Source: CAVVSD01 sp963837655 (GTDB taxonomy: Bacteria > Actinomycetota > Thermoleophilia > Solirubrobacterales > Solirubrobacteraceae). From it: DNA of 64,000 bases. The stretch lies in the NCBI GenBank assembly GCA_963837655.1, contig CAWIOK010000010.1, positions 24,096 to 88,095 on the forward strand. Direction: 5' to 3'. This document shows, piece after piece, positions 26,904 to 35,346 of the stretch. Made by a program: the position numbers and the translations under genes. The first letter of the stretch is position 1. Every line of letters begins with the position of its first letter. The notes under the pieces were generated by a model. It saw only the letters and a program-made list of their open reading frames with translations. It did no database searches and was not told the DNA's origin.

Positions 26904-28340
26904 ATGACGGAGACAGAAGGCACCGCGCTGCGGCGCAATGCCATGGGTGTGCCCGAGATGGTGTTCCTGGTGATCGCCTTCGCGGCGCCGCTCGCCGCCT
27001 CGACGACCAACATCCCCATGGCCATCGGCTTGGGCAACGGCATCGGGGCTCCAGGTACGTGGCTGCTCGTCGGGCTGCTGCTGGTGCTGTTCTCGGTGGG
27101 CTACACCGCGATGAGTCGTTACATCAGCAATGCGGGCGCCTTCTACGCCTACATCACCGCCGGGCTCGGCCGCGGACTGGGTGTCGGCGCCGGATACGTC
27201 GCCCTCATCGCGTACTTCTCGTCGGTCATCCTCATCGGTGCCTTCTTCGGGTTCTTCGCGTCTGCGGCACTGGACTCCGAGCTCGGCATCAGCATCTCGT
27301 GGCCTGTCTGCTCCATGATCGGCTTGGCCGCGGTGTTCGCGCTGTGCTTCTTCGGGGTGCAGGCGAGCGTGCGGCTCCTCGGTGTGCTGCTGGCGCTCGA
27401 GACGCTGCTGTTGGTGGCGATCATCGTCGGCGTGTTCGTCAACGTCGGGCCGGGCAGCTATCCGCTGCGGTCGTTCGCCCCGTCGGAGATCTTCAGCGGC
27501 ACGCCTGGGGTGGCACTGGCGTTCGTGTTCTCGACGTTCCTCGGCTTCGAGGCGACGGCGATCTTCTCCGAGGAGGCCCGCGACCCGAAGCGGACGGTCT
27601 CGCGCGCGACGTACATCGCGATCGGGGTCATCGCGCTCCTGTACCTCACCGCCAGCTGGTCGGCGGTCGCTGCCGTGGGTGCGAGCGATGCGGTTGCGGT
27701 GGCGGCAGGCGACCCGGGGGCGATGATCTTCGCCATCGCAGGCGACAACCTCGGCGCGTGGTCCTCGCACGCGTTCAACATCCTCATCGTGACCAGCCTG
27801 TTCGCCGTGCTCATCGCGGCGCACAACTCGTCGTCGCGATATCTGTTCGCTCTCGCCCGGGACGGTTGGCTGCCCCACGCGCTGTCGGCGACGCACCGGA
27901 AGTACCGCTCACCGCACGTCGCCGCTGCCGTGCAGATCACGATCTCCGCGGCGGTCGTCCTCGTCTACGCGATCGCCGGCGCCGACCCGTTCACCCAGCT
28001 CGGCGCCACCTTCGTCGGGATGACGACCCTCGGGGTGGTGTCGCTGATGGTGGTCGTGTCCCTTGCCGTCATCGGCTATTTCCACAAGAGCGGCCACGAG
28101 GTCGGCCTGTGGACCAGGACGATCGCGCCGGCGGCGTCGGCGGTGCTGCTGACGATCACGCTCGTGCTGATCATCGACAACTTCGGGCTCCTGACCGGCT
28201 CGGACTCACCAGTCATCGCGCTGCTGCCACTGACCCTGCTGGCCGCGGTCGGTCTGGGCTTCCTCGTCGCCGCTCGCCGCCGCGACGAGCCTCCGGTGGA
28301 GCTCGACGAGGTCGAGGAGGCGACACTCACCGTGGCCTGA
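26904..28340 (+). CDS. APC family amino acid/amine permease
   Basis: 478 residues with about twelve membrane segments. AAPLAASTTNIPMAIGLGNG near the N-terminus resembles the GxxxGxG region of APC transporters, with SRYISNAGAFYAYITAGLGR and EEARDPKRTVSRATYIAIG typical further on. It probably imports an amino acid, amine or acid used by the neighbouring catabolic enzymes. Starts at ATG 26904 (GAAAGGGACGAGG upstream) 31 bases after the monooxygenase stop. It converges on the second APC permease; a bidirectional hairpin lies between them. Confidence 0.9.
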   Translation: MTETEGTALRRNAMGVPEMVFLVIAFAAPLAASTTNIPMAIGLGNGIGAPGTWLLVGLLLVLFSVGYTAMSRYISNAGAFYAYITAGLGRGLGVGAGYVALIAYFSSVILIGAFFGFFASAALDSELGISISWPVCSMIGLAAVFALCFFGVQASVRLLGVLLALETLLLVAIIVGVFVNVGPGSYPLRSFAPSEIFSGTPGVALAFVFSTFLGFEATAIFSEEARDPKRTVSRATYIAIGVIALLYLTASWSAVAAVGASDAVAVAAGDPGAMIFAIAGDNLGAWSSHAFNILIVTSLFAVLIAAHNSSSRYLFALARDGWLPHALSATHRKYRSPHVAAAVQITISAAVVLVYAIAGADPFTQLGATFVGMTTLGVVSLMVVVSLAVIGYFHKSGHEVGLWTRTIAPAASAVLLTITLVLIIDNFGLLTGSDSPVIALLPLTLLAAVGLGFLVAARRRDEPPVELDEVEEATLTVA

Positions 28341-28351
28341 CGGCGGCCGCC

Positions 28352-28382
28352 GCTGGGGCGGGTCGCGCGGACCCGCCCCAGC
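28352..28382. terminator. Bidirectional terminator between convergent permease genes
   Basis: 13-bp perfect inverted repeat (GCTGGGGCGGGTC / GACCCGCCCCAGC) with a 5-base loop, 11 bases after one stop and 9 before the other. No long T tract, but placement between convergent genes supports termination on both strands. Confidence 0.7.
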
Positions 28383-28390
28383 GCCGCTTC

Positions 28391-29938
28391 CTACGCGTCC
28401 TCGTGGACGAAGCGGCCGATCGCCGCGTACTTCTCCTTGTTGGAGTTGCGCCAGTAGAGCGCCATCCCGATCCCGGACAGGAAGATGATCAGGATGAACC
28501 ACGGCATGTACTTGATGAACCAGTTGTCGCCCGCGCCGGACAGGTCCCCGCGGTACTTGATCAGCAGGTAGCAGGCGCCGATCTGCGCGATGCCGCCGAT
28601 GACCGGCGCCAGCTTCGTCTTCCACCAGTGCCCGTGCTCCGGTGCGTTCACCAGGAAGTACCGGATGATCGCGAAGGACACGAGCGCCTGGATGGCCAGG
28701 ATGCCGAGCACGCCGAGCAGCGGGCTCCACGTGCCGAGCTTCAGCAGGGCATCCAGCGTGGATGGATTGGCGATCGTGAACGCCCCGGCGTACAGCGTGA
28801 CCAGCCCCGTCACGAGCATGCTCGCCAGGTACGGGCTGCGGTGGGTCGGGTGCACCTTGCCCAGCGCGCGCGGCAGGATCCCCTCGCGGCCCATCGAGAA
28901 CATGTAGCGCGACGACGTGTTGTAGAAGGCCAGCGTGCACGCGAACGAGCCGGTGACGATCAGGATCTCGAAGATCGTCGTCAGCCCCGAGCCCACGTAC
29001 CGGTCGGTCAACGGGTAGAAGGCTGACGCGATGTCGCCGTTGTACTGGCGGGCGACGGCGTCCGCTGCGCCCTGGTTGCCCCAGCCCGTGACGAACATCC
29101 ACGAGATGAAGACGTAGAGGATGCCGAGGCCGATCACCGAGGTGTACATCGCGATCGCCGCGATGCGCTTGGGGTCGTTGGACTCCTCGGCGTAGTTGGG
29201 GGCCATCTCGAAGCCGACCCAGGACCAGAACGCACCGAACAACGCGATGCCCACCGCCCCCGCGCCGAACGCCTTGATGGCGGCGGAGTTGTTGAACATC
29301 TCGGCCGGGTTCAGCGGCGAGAGCGAGATGCCGTCGGCGCCGCCCTGGAACAGGACTGCGAAGCCGAAGACCAGCAGCCCGATCAGCTCCGTGACGAGGA
29401 AGAAGCCGAGGATCTTCGACGTCAGCTCGATGTGGAACCACGACAGCATCGTGATGATCGACAGGAAGACGATCATGAACACCCACGCCGGGATGTTGAT
29501 GCTGAACCACTCGTTGAAGCTCGTCGACGCGAAGTAGCCCGTCACGCCGAGCACGGCGGAGCAGAAGATCACGTAGCAGAGCGAGATCAGCGCCGCGGTG
29601 CCCATGCCCATGATGGTGCCGAAGCCGTGGGTCACGAACGAGTAGAAGCCGCCCGCGGCCGTCACCGTGCGGGCCATCTCGATGTAGCCGACCGCGAAGA
29701 TCGTCAACACGATCGTCGCGACCAGGAACGCGGCAGGGGCCGCGAAGCCGCCGCCGAGCACGGCCACCGGGACGTTGAACAGCATCGCCGCGATCGGCGC
29801 CGCCCCCGTGACGATGCAGAAGAGCACGCCCGGGAGGCCCAGGGCGTTCTCCGCGAGCCTGCCCGCGTGCTCGTCGTGGTGCACCGCTTGCGGCCCGCCT
29901 GCGAGACCGCTGGCCTCGGGCAGGATGTGGTCCGTCAT
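28391..29938 (-). CDS. Second APC family permease
   Basis: 515 residues, about 12 membrane segments, with an N-terminal hydrophilic leader (MTDHILPEASGLAGGPQAVHH). Typical APC parts: FCIVTGAAPIAAMLFNVPVA, VTAAGGFYSFVTHGFG, PNYAEESNDPKRIAAIAMYT and NTSSRYMFSMGREGILPRAL. It is a paralogue of the permease on the other side of the terminator rather than a repeat copy, the two being clearly different in sequence. Likely substrate: a nutrient amine or amino acid. The gap upstream (29939-30078) carries the palindrome ACGAATTCGT. Confidence 0.9.
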   Translation of the reverse strand: MTDHILPEASGLAGGPQAVHHDEHAGRLAENALGLPGVLFCIVTGAAPIAAMLFNVPVAVLGGGFAAPAAFLVATIVLTIFAVGYIEMARTVTAAGGFYSFVTHGFGTIMGMGTAALISLCYVIFCSAVLGVTGYFASTSFNEWFSINIPAWVFMIVFLSIITMLSWFHIELTSKILGFFLVTELIGLLVFGFAVLFQGGADGISLSPLNPAEMFNNSAAIKAFGAGAVGIALFGAFWSWVGFEMAPNYAEESNDPKRIAAIAMYTSVIGLGILYVFISWMFVTGWGNQGAADAVARQYNGDIASAFYPLTDRYVGSGLTTIFEILIVTGSFACTLAFYNTSSRYMFSMGREGILPRALGKVHPTHRSPYLASMLVTGLVTLYAGAFTIANPSTLDALLKLGTWSPLLGVLGILAIQALVSFAIIRYFLVNAPEHGHWWKTKLAPVIGGIAQIGACYLLIKYRGDLSGAGDNWFIKYMPWFILIIFLSGIGMALYWRNSNKEKYAAIGRFVHEDA

Positions 29939-30015
29939 GCCTTCACACCGATCCTCTCCTCAGTGGAACCTGGCGCTGCGGGCGGGATCAGACCACAAGG
30001 GCGGTGCGACGCGCA

Positions 30016-30025
30016 ACGAATTCGT
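30016..30025. promoter_or_regulatory. Palindrome ACGAATTCGT in divergent gap
   Basis: Ten-base perfect palindrome, flanked by CAACG and by CGTTG on the other side (GCAACG...CGTTGC), in the gap between the permease at 29938 and the secreted protein at 30079. It could be an operator for either gene; there is no direct evidence for the bound protein. Confidence 0.3.
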
Positions 30026-30078
30026 ACAACGCACGTTGCAGTCAGCGTCCCCACATCACCTTCCGACAGGAGAGCCAC

Positions 30079-30708
30079 GTGCTCCGTCCGACTCCCAGAA
30101 AGCTCGCGTTGGCGGGCCTGATCGCCGCCGCAGCGGTCGCGCTGGCACCTGCTGCGGCCCACGCCGCGTCACCTCGCTGCGAGGCAAAGGACGGCGACAC
30201 GATCGCCCGCAACACGACGACCAGGGTCTTCATGCGGACGACGGGCACCGTCGACGACGGGCAGGACGTCCGCATCTACAGCTGTCCGCTCGGGACCCGC
30301 ACGGCCGTGCTCACGACGCGCTTCCGCAACGACCTCGACGGCGAGCTGCGCGTCCAGGAGGCGATCCTCGGCAGCTCGAAGTACCTGGGCATCGTCTACG
30401 AGGAGCTCACGGGCACCTCGGACTCCACCGACGTCTTCCTCTACGACCTGAGCGTCCCCGACCGGCGCTACTTCACGTTCAACCGCGACGGGACGCGCGA
30501 GGGCCTGCAGGCGGTCGTCACGCGCAACGGCGGCCTGGCCGTGCTCGACGCCGGCGTCGTCACGGTGTTCGATTCCGCCGGCACCCGGATCGTCGGCCCG
30601 TCGGGCGCGAGCGCGCTCGGATGGGGCAAGGTGACCAACAGGGTCTACTGGACCGTCGGCACCTCGCCGTTCTCGACGGTCTTGAGCGGCCGGCCCAGCG
30701 AGAGCTAA
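30079..30708 (+). CDS. Secreted protein of unknown function
   Basis: 209 residues from GTG 30079 behind an AGGAG site. The N-terminus has a Sec signal peptide (RPTPRKLALAGLIAAAAVAL then AAAHAA). The mature part has two Cys (SPRCEAKDG and YSCPLGTR) and a beta-rich sequence with repeated features such as VRIYSCPLG, SLYDLSVPDR-like and ALGWGKVTNRVYWTVG, suggesting a beta-propeller-like or WD-like blade arrangement, but no family is recognised. The TAA overlaps the last codon region of the convergent MOSC gene. Confidence 0.6.
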   Translation: MLRPTPRKLALAGLIAAAAVALAPAAAHAASPRCEAKDGDTIARNTTTRVFMRTTGTVDDGQDVRIYSCPLGTRTAVLTTRFRNDLDGELRVQEAILGSSKYLGIVYEELTGTSDSTDVFLYDLSVPDRRYFTFNRDGTREGLQAVVTRNGGLAVLDAGVVTVFDSAGTRIVGPSGASALGWGKVTNRVYWTVGTSPFSTVLSGRPSES

Positions 30709-31334
30709 GCGACGGTCCTGAGCTCGTCGGCCAGGGAGGCGGCGAGCTCGGGCGCCTTCGCCGCCTCGGGCTGCAGTGAGGCGTCGAGGAGGAACGCACG
30801 CGACACGAGCTCCACCGTCACGCCGTGCTCGGGGCGGTGCAGGAGCTCGATCTCGTCGCCGGCGCCCACCGTCCCCTCGACGAGGATGCGCAGGTACGCG
30901 CCGGGTCGCGACGCGTGCGCGAAGGCCTTGACCATCCGCGGCTCGCCGAAGCGGATCCCGAGCTTGGAGCACGGCAGGCGCGGCTGGGAGACCTCGAACT
31001 CCGCATCGCCGATCCGCCACCGCTCGCCGATGACGCTGTGCGTGACGTCGACGCCCTCCGTGGTCAGGTTCTCACCGAACCAGCCGGGACCGACCTCGGT
31101 CCGCTCGAGCGCCTGCGCCCACCAGGCGATGTCCTCGATCGCGTAGGCGTAGATCGCCTTGTCGGCCCCGCCGTGCACCGTGAGATCCGCCTGCTTGTCG
31201 CCGTCGAGGTTCGCCCCGGTCGCGCGCACGCGGCCCTCGACGGGCTCCTTGACGATCGAGCTCATGAGCGGGCGCCCGCGGCGCATGCTGATCTGGCGCG
31301 GCAGCCCGACGTTGACGGAGATGACGCGTCCCAT
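30705..31334 (-). CDS. MOSC domain-containing protein
   Basis: 209 residues. The MOSC fold handles sulfur in molybdenum cofactor chemistry. Seen here: the GRVRATGANLDGDKQADL segment, the HGGADKAIYAYAIED strand, the GWFGENLTTEG motif typical of the domain, and the conserved Cys in QPRLPCSKLGI (about residue 121), the persulfide carrier in MOSC proteins. It is probably a stand-alone sulfurtransferase like YiiM. Divergent from the VOC gene by 22 bases. Confidence 0.9.
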   Translation of the reverse strand: MGRVISVNVGLPRQISMRRGRPLMSSIVKEPVEGRVRATGANLDGDKQADLTVHGGADKAIYAYAIEDIAWWAQALERTEVGPGWFGENLTTEGVDVTHSVIGERWRIGDAEFEVSQPRLPCSKLGIRFGEPRMVKAFAHASRPGAYLRILVEGTVGAGDEIELLHRPEHGVTVELVSRAFLLDASLQPEAAKAPELAASLADELRTVA

Positions 31335-31356
31335 GCTCGAAGATTAGTCTCGGCGC

Positions 31357-31770
31357 ATGGCCCGACGTTACGTCCACACCTGCGTCCGCGTGCTCGACCC
31401 GGACGCGTCCGCCCGTTTCTACGGCACCCTCGGCTTCGAGCGGCGCGGCCGTCTGAACTTCGAGACGGCGTACAACATCTACCTCGGCCTGCCCGGGGAC
31501 GGCGACGTGCTCGAGCTCACCGTCAACCGGGGCCGCACGGAGCCCTACGACCTGGGGACCGGCTACAACCACATCGCGCTGGCGGTGGAGGACATCGACG
31601 CGGTGCTCAGCGACCTGAGCGCGATCGGCGTCGAGCCCGAGAAGCCGGCGTACCATCCGGGCGGCGACGAGTCGCTTCCGCGCATCGCGTTCGTCGCCGA
31701 TCCGGATGGCTACCGGGTCGAGCTGATCGACGGCGGCGCGTTCGCGACGCCGCAGGACCCGGAGGACTAG
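31357..31770 (+). CDS. VOC family protein (glyoxalase I type)
   Basis: 137 residues, the size of a lactoylglutathione lyase-type VOC protein. Two beta-alpha-beta-beta-beta units: RYVHTCVRVLDPDASARFYG with the metal His near residue 7 and LELTVNRG, then NHIALAVEDIDAVLSDL and FVADPDGYRVELID. The residues HTCVR, LELT, NHIAL and VELI carry the usual four metal ligands (His, Glu, His, Glu). Exact substrate unknown; detoxification of an alpha-oxoaldehyde is plausible. Its stop overlaps the glycosidase-like gene on the other strand. Confidence 0.88.
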   Translation: MARRYVHTCVRVLDPDASARFYGTLGFERRGRLNFETAYNIYLGLPGDGDVLELTVNRGRTEPYDLGTGYNHIALAVEDIDAVLSDLSAIGVEPEKPAYHPGGDESLPRIAFVADPDGYRVELIDGGAFATPQDPED

Positions 31771-32717
31771 CGCAGGTAGTCCTTCAGCTTCGTGCGCAGG
31801 TAGGTGTAGCCCGGCCGGGCGGTGCCGTCGGGGTTCGTGAGGCCCGCGTCGAATCGTGCGTCGCAGCCCGCGCCGGTGAAGTTGTAGACGTACACGCGCC
31901 CGACGCCGCTGGTCCGGTAGCGCTTGGCGAGCGAGAACATGTTGCGCAGCCGGTTCTTCGCCCGTTCGGTCGAGCAGGGGAAGTTCGAGCCGAACTTCAC
32001 GATGCCGCCCGTCTCCGTGAACCAGAACTTCGTGGAGCGGTTGTAGTGGCGTGCCTGCCCGATCATGAGCTTCGTGTACGTCGTCCGCGACCGGTTGACG
32101 TCGCCGTAGTTGTGGATGCCGACGATCGTCGCGCGGCGCCGGTACGTCGAGGACAGCGCCCGGTAGAAGCTGCGCATGTACTTGTCGACGCCGCGCTGAT
32201 CGAGCACGTCGAGTGCCACCACGGCGCAGGACCTGCAGCGCGTCTTGACCTCGTGGTACATGACCTTGAAGAAGGACGCGGCCCGCGTCGGGCTTCGGTA
32301 GGTCGGCTGGCTGGCGTGGTTCGCCTCGTTCCAGGTGCCGAACTCACGGACGCCGAGCGCGCGGAAGTGCGGGACCAGCCGCCGCATCTGCGACCGGTAC
32401 GCCTCGACCGACGGCAGCTTGGCCTTCTTGATCCGCAGGTCGTCGCTGGAGATGTGCAGGAACACCGACATGCCGTCGGCTCGGGCGCGCCGCACGTAGG
32501 CGTCGGCCGCGGCGAGCTGCGCCGGGTTGCTCATCGCGTTCCACGGGATGAAGTAGCGAACGCGCTTGAACTTCGCGCGCTGGAACAGCGGCTGGTCGAA
32601 CATGGAGATCTGCTGGTCGCCGATGCCGACGCGGATCGCGATCCGGGCGTCCGCCGTACCGGTGGGGATGACGGCGAGCCCGAGGACCAGGCCCGCCAGA
32701 AGGAGGGTTCGTCTCAT
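31767..32717 (-). CDS. Secreted TIM-barrel glycosidase-like protein
   Basis: 316 residues from ATG 32717, with a signal peptide (MRRTLLLAGLVLGLAVIPTG, cleaved near ADA). The barrel carries GTWNEANHAS with Glu131, the clan GH-A acid/base motif, and FWFTETGGIV with Glu235 as the likely nucleophile; the spacing fits. Two Cys-containing loops (CRSCAVVAL, FPCSTER) may be oxidised outside the cell. The substrate, a plant or bacterial polysaccharide, cannot be told. Convergent with the VOC gene and divergent from the tyrosine phosphatase gene. Confidence 0.75.
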   Translation of the reverse strand: MRRTLLLAGLVLGLAVIPTGTADARIAIRVGIGDQQISMFDQPLFQRAKFKRVRYFIPWNAMSNPAQLAAADAYVRRARADGMSVFLHISSDDLRIKKAKLPSVEAYRSQMRRLVPHFRALGVREFGTWNEANHASQPTYRSPTRAASFFKVMYHEVKTRCRSCAVVALDVLDQRGVDKYMRSFYRALSSTYRRRATIVGIHNYGDVNRSRTTYTKLMIGQARHYNRSTKFWFTETGGIVKFGSNFPCSTERAKNRLRNMFSLAKRYRTSGVGRVYVYNFTGAGCDARFDAGLTNPDGTARPGYTYLRTKLKDYLR

Positions 32718-32769
32718 CCTGGGAGCCAACAGACCGCCTCCCGGATCGATGCGGCGTAGCCTGCAGACG

Positions 32770-33231
32770 GTGCGCATCCTGTTCGTCTGCATGGGAAACA
32801 TCTGCAGATCGCCCACCGCGGAGGGCGTCATGCGCCATCTGCTCGCGAAGGACGGCCTGATGGAGGAGATCGAGGTCGACAGCGCCGGGACCGGCGCGTG
32901 GCACGCCGGCTCCCCGCCGGACCGCCGGGCGACGGCGGCTGCGCGCACGCGCGGGATCGTCCTGGAGGGCGAGGCGCGCCAGGTCACCGAGGAGGACTTC
33001 GACGACTTCGACCTCCTGCTGTGCGCCGACGCCGAGAACGTCGCCGCGCTGCGCGCCGTCGCCCCGCCAGGGGCCGAGGAGCGCATCCGGCTGCTGCGGT
33101 CCTACGACCCGGCAGGCGACGGCGACCTCGACGTCCCGGACCCGTACTACGGGGGCGATCAGGGCTTCGAGGACGTGCTCGACCAGGTGGAGGCCGCCTG
33201 CCGCGGCCTCCTGGCCGAGCTTCGGCCGTAG
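32770..33231 (+). CDS. Low-molecular-weight protein tyrosine phosphatase
   Basis: 153 residues from GTG 32770 (VRILFVCMGNICRSP, the usual distance from the start to the P-loop); an ATG at 32749 would add 7 residues. The P-loop CMGNICRS (CX5R) with the Asp of VPDPYYGG near the C-terminus are the catalytic pair of the family. The middle carries ARTRGIVLEGEARQVTEEDF as in other bacterial LMW-PTPs. These enzymes act on phosphotyrosine proteins or, in some cases, arsenate. It converges on the aldo/keto reductase gene through a large hairpin. Confidence 0.92.
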   Translation: MRILFVCMGNICRSPTAEGVMRHLLAKDGLMEEIEVDSAGTGAWHAGSPPDRRATAAARTRGIVLEGEARQVTEEDFDDFDLLLCADAENVAALRAVAPPGAEERIRLLRSYDPAGDGDLDVPDPYYGGDQGFEDVLDQVEAACRGLLAELRP

Positions 33232-33294
33232 CGCCCGGCGGGACCTGCGCTCCGCGCGGTGTCGCCGCGACAGCCTCCCCACCACCCTCTCAGG

Positions 33295-33344
33295 AGAGCG
33301 CTAGCCACCGGTCAGCACTGGTGCTAACCACCCGCTAGCGCTCT
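33295..33344. terminator. Hairpin between convergent genes (bidirectional terminator)
   Basis: AGAGCGCTAGC at 33295-33305 and its exact complement GCTAGCGCTCT at 33334-33344, with an inner near-palindrome CACCGGT/ACTGGTG that can extend the stem. CTTT follows on the plus side. A strong stem of this size between two stops is the pattern of a bidirectional terminator. Confidence 0.55.
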
Positions 33345-33362
33345 TTCACGCGGGGGTGGGGC

Positions 33363-34319
33363 TCACGTCCTGCCAGGCGCCCCCACGGCCTTCAGCGCCA
33401 CGAGATCGTCCTCGCCCAGCCCCTCCAGGACCTCCAGCGCGCGGAGGTTCTGATCGATCTGCTCCGGACGCGTGGCGCCCGTGAGGATCGTCGCGACGCG
33501 CGGGTTGGCCAGCGCGAAGGCCATCGCAAGGACCGCGGGCGGCTCGCCGAGGCGCTCGGACAGCTCCAGGAGCGCGGGCACCGCGGCGACCGCCGGGGCC
33601 ATCCGCGGGTCGTCGAGGCGCTGCGCCATGCGCCCCTCGCCGCCGCCCTGCGCGTACTTGCCGGAGAGGATGCCGCCGGCGAGGACGTAGGAGGCCATGA
33701 CGCTCGCGCCGCACAGGTCCAGCGCGTCGGACATCTCCGGGCTCTCCACCCAGTCGCGCTTGGCGAGGCTGTAGGGCAGCTGGGCCGACTTCGGCGCCGG
33801 GACGCCGGCGGCACGCGCGGCACTGCCTGCCTCGGCGACGCGCTCGGCCTCCCAGTTCACGATCCCCCATGCACGCGCTCGCCCGCCCGCGATGAGCTCG
33901 CCCATCATCCCGACGATGTCCTCCATCGGGATCTCGGCCGGCGGCGGATCGCACTCCAGGAAGTCGACGTGGTCGAGCCCGGTCCGCTCCAGCGACAGGT
34001 CGAGCTCCTCCGAAGGGCTCTGCTGTGGCCAGTGCTCCCACCACAGCTTCTCGCCGATCGTGACCTCGGCCCGAGGCCAGCCCGACGCGCGGAACGCCTC
34101 GCCGAACACGACTTCCGAGTAGCCGGACGGAATCGGGGCGCTCCCTGACTCGTCGTTGTAGCGGGCGACCTCGAGGAAGTCGATGCCGCGCGAGCGCGCG
34201 TGGTCGAGCACGGACGCGGCCTGCTCGCGCGGGATGAGCTCCCACGTCCGCCAGGAGCCGAGCGCGAAGAGCGAGACCTCCATGCCGGAGTCGCCGAGCT
34301 TCCTTCGGGGGACGGCCAC
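33363..34319 (-). CDS. Aldo/keto reductase with altered active site
   Basis: 318 residues from GTG 34319. The AKR barrel shows RKLGDSGMEVSLFALGSW, GIDFLEVARYND with the Asp/Tyr pair, and TIGEKLWW for the Lys. The usual His of the fourth position (DLYxxHRP) seems replaced: the aligned segment reads HVDFLECDPP, where the His position looks like Cys. So the tetrad is incomplete and the reaction may differ. Substrate unknown. It is the last gene of the operon, two bases separating it from fgd. Confidence 0.85.
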   Translation of the reverse strand: MAVPRRKLGDSGMEVSLFALGSWRTWELIPREQAASVLDHARSRGIDFLEVARYNDESGSAPIPSGYSEVVFGEAFRASGWPRAEVTIGEKLWWEHWPQQSPSEELDLSLERTGLDHVDFLECDPPPAEIPMEDIVGMMGELIAGGRARAWGIVNWEAERVAEAGSAARAAGVPAPKSAQLPYSLAKRDWVESPEMSDALDLCGASVMASYVLAGGILSGKYAQGGGEGRMAQRLDDPRMAPAVAAVPALLELSERLGEPPAVLAMAFALANPRVATILTGATRPEQIDQNLRALEVLEGLGEDDLVALKAVGAPGRT

Positions 34320-34320
34320 G

Positions 34321-35346
34321 TCAGGCGACCTTCGCCGGGACGCGGTTTCGCAGCAGCGGCAGGACGTCGCGCGCGAACTCCTCCAGGTAGCGCGCCTGCT
34401 CGTTGCCCGGGAAGTGGAAGACGAGCTCGGTGAACCCGAGGTCGATGTAGGTGCTGACGCGCTCGGCGACGTCCTCAGGATCGTCGGAGACGATGAAGCG
34501 GCTGCTCGCGCGGTCGGCGTTCTCGTCGGCCAGGCGCTCCATCTCCATCGGGTCCTCCACGCCGGCCTTCTGCTCGCCAGAGAGGGCGAGTGCCGCCCAC
34601 CAGCGGCACGCCTCCTTCGCGCGCGCCGCGTCGTGGTCGTAGGAGACCTTGATCTCGATCATGTGCTTGATCTGCGACGCATCGCGCTGCGCCTTCTCCG
34701 CGCCCTCGGCAACTGCGTCGAGCAGCGTCCGATAGAGCTCGGGGTCCTTGCCGCTCGTGCAGATGAACCCGTCGCCCGCGCGGCCGGCGAGCTTGGCGGC
34801 CAGCGGCCCGGACGCCGCGATGTAGATCGGCACCGGCTCGTCGGGACGGTCGTAGATCGTCGCCTTGCGCGTCGTGTAGTACTCGCCCTCGAAGTCGACG
34901 CGCTCCTCGCGCCAGAGCAGGCGAATGAGCTCGATCGCTTCGGCCAGGCGCATGCGGCGCTCCTTGACCCCCGGCCACTCCCCGGTCGCGATCGGGCTCT
35001 CGTTGAGCGACTCGCCCGTGCCTACGCCGAGGAAGACGCGATCCTCGAACAGGCAGCCGAGCGTCGCGAACGCCTGCGCGATCACGGCGGGGTGGTAGCG
35101 GAAGGTCGGCGTCAGCACGCTCGTGCCCATGCGGATGCGTTCGCTGCGACCACCCAGCGCGCCGAGCCACGGCAGGACCGCGGGGCTGTGGCCGCCGTCG
35201 TGGCGCCAGGGCTGGAAGTGGTCGGAGGCGGCGACGTCGTCGAAGCCGAGGTGCTCGGCCTGCAGCGAGAACGCGAGCAGCTCCGACGGGCCGAACTGCT
35301 CCGCCGAGGCCTTGTAGCCCAGGCGGATCGGCGAGTTCGAGGTCAT
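34321..35346 (-). CDS. fgd: F420-dependent glucose-6-phosphate dehydrogenase
   Basis: 341 residues. The opening RLGYKASAEQFGPSELL and SDHFQPWRHDGGHSPA are nearly as in the characterised mycobacterial enzyme, with GTSVLTPTFRYHPAVIAQAF, LGVGTGESLNE and RAGDGFICTSGKDPELY. Residues His43, Trp47 and Glu112 match the catalytic His40, Trp44 and Glu109. It reduces coenzyme F420 with glucose-6-phosphate. So the host makes F420. It overlaps the stop of the NhaA fusion gene (ATGA), which implies co-translation with a sodium/proton antiporter. Confidence 0.95.
   Translation of the reverse strand: MTSNSPIRLGYKASAEQFGPSELLAFSLQAEHLGFDDVAASDHFQPWRHDGGHSPAVLPWLGALGGRSERIRMGTSVLTPTFRYHPAVIAQAFATLGCLFEDRVFLGVGTGESLNESPIATGEWPGVKERRMRLAEAIELIRLLWREERVDFEGEYYTTRKATIYDRPDEPVPIYIAASGPLAAKLAGRAGDGFICTSGKDPELYRTLLDAVAEGAEKAQRDASQIKHMIEIKVSYDHDAARAKEACRWWAALALSGEQKAGVEDPMEMERLADENADRASSRFIVSDDPEDVAERVSTYIDLGFTELVFHFPGNEQARYLEEFARDVLPLLRNRVPAKVA

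Noticed and set aside
27059..29026. Long plus-strand frame spanning both APC permease genes
   Set aside because: Arg-rich frame with no domain; both permeases have clear membrane segments in other frames and strands.
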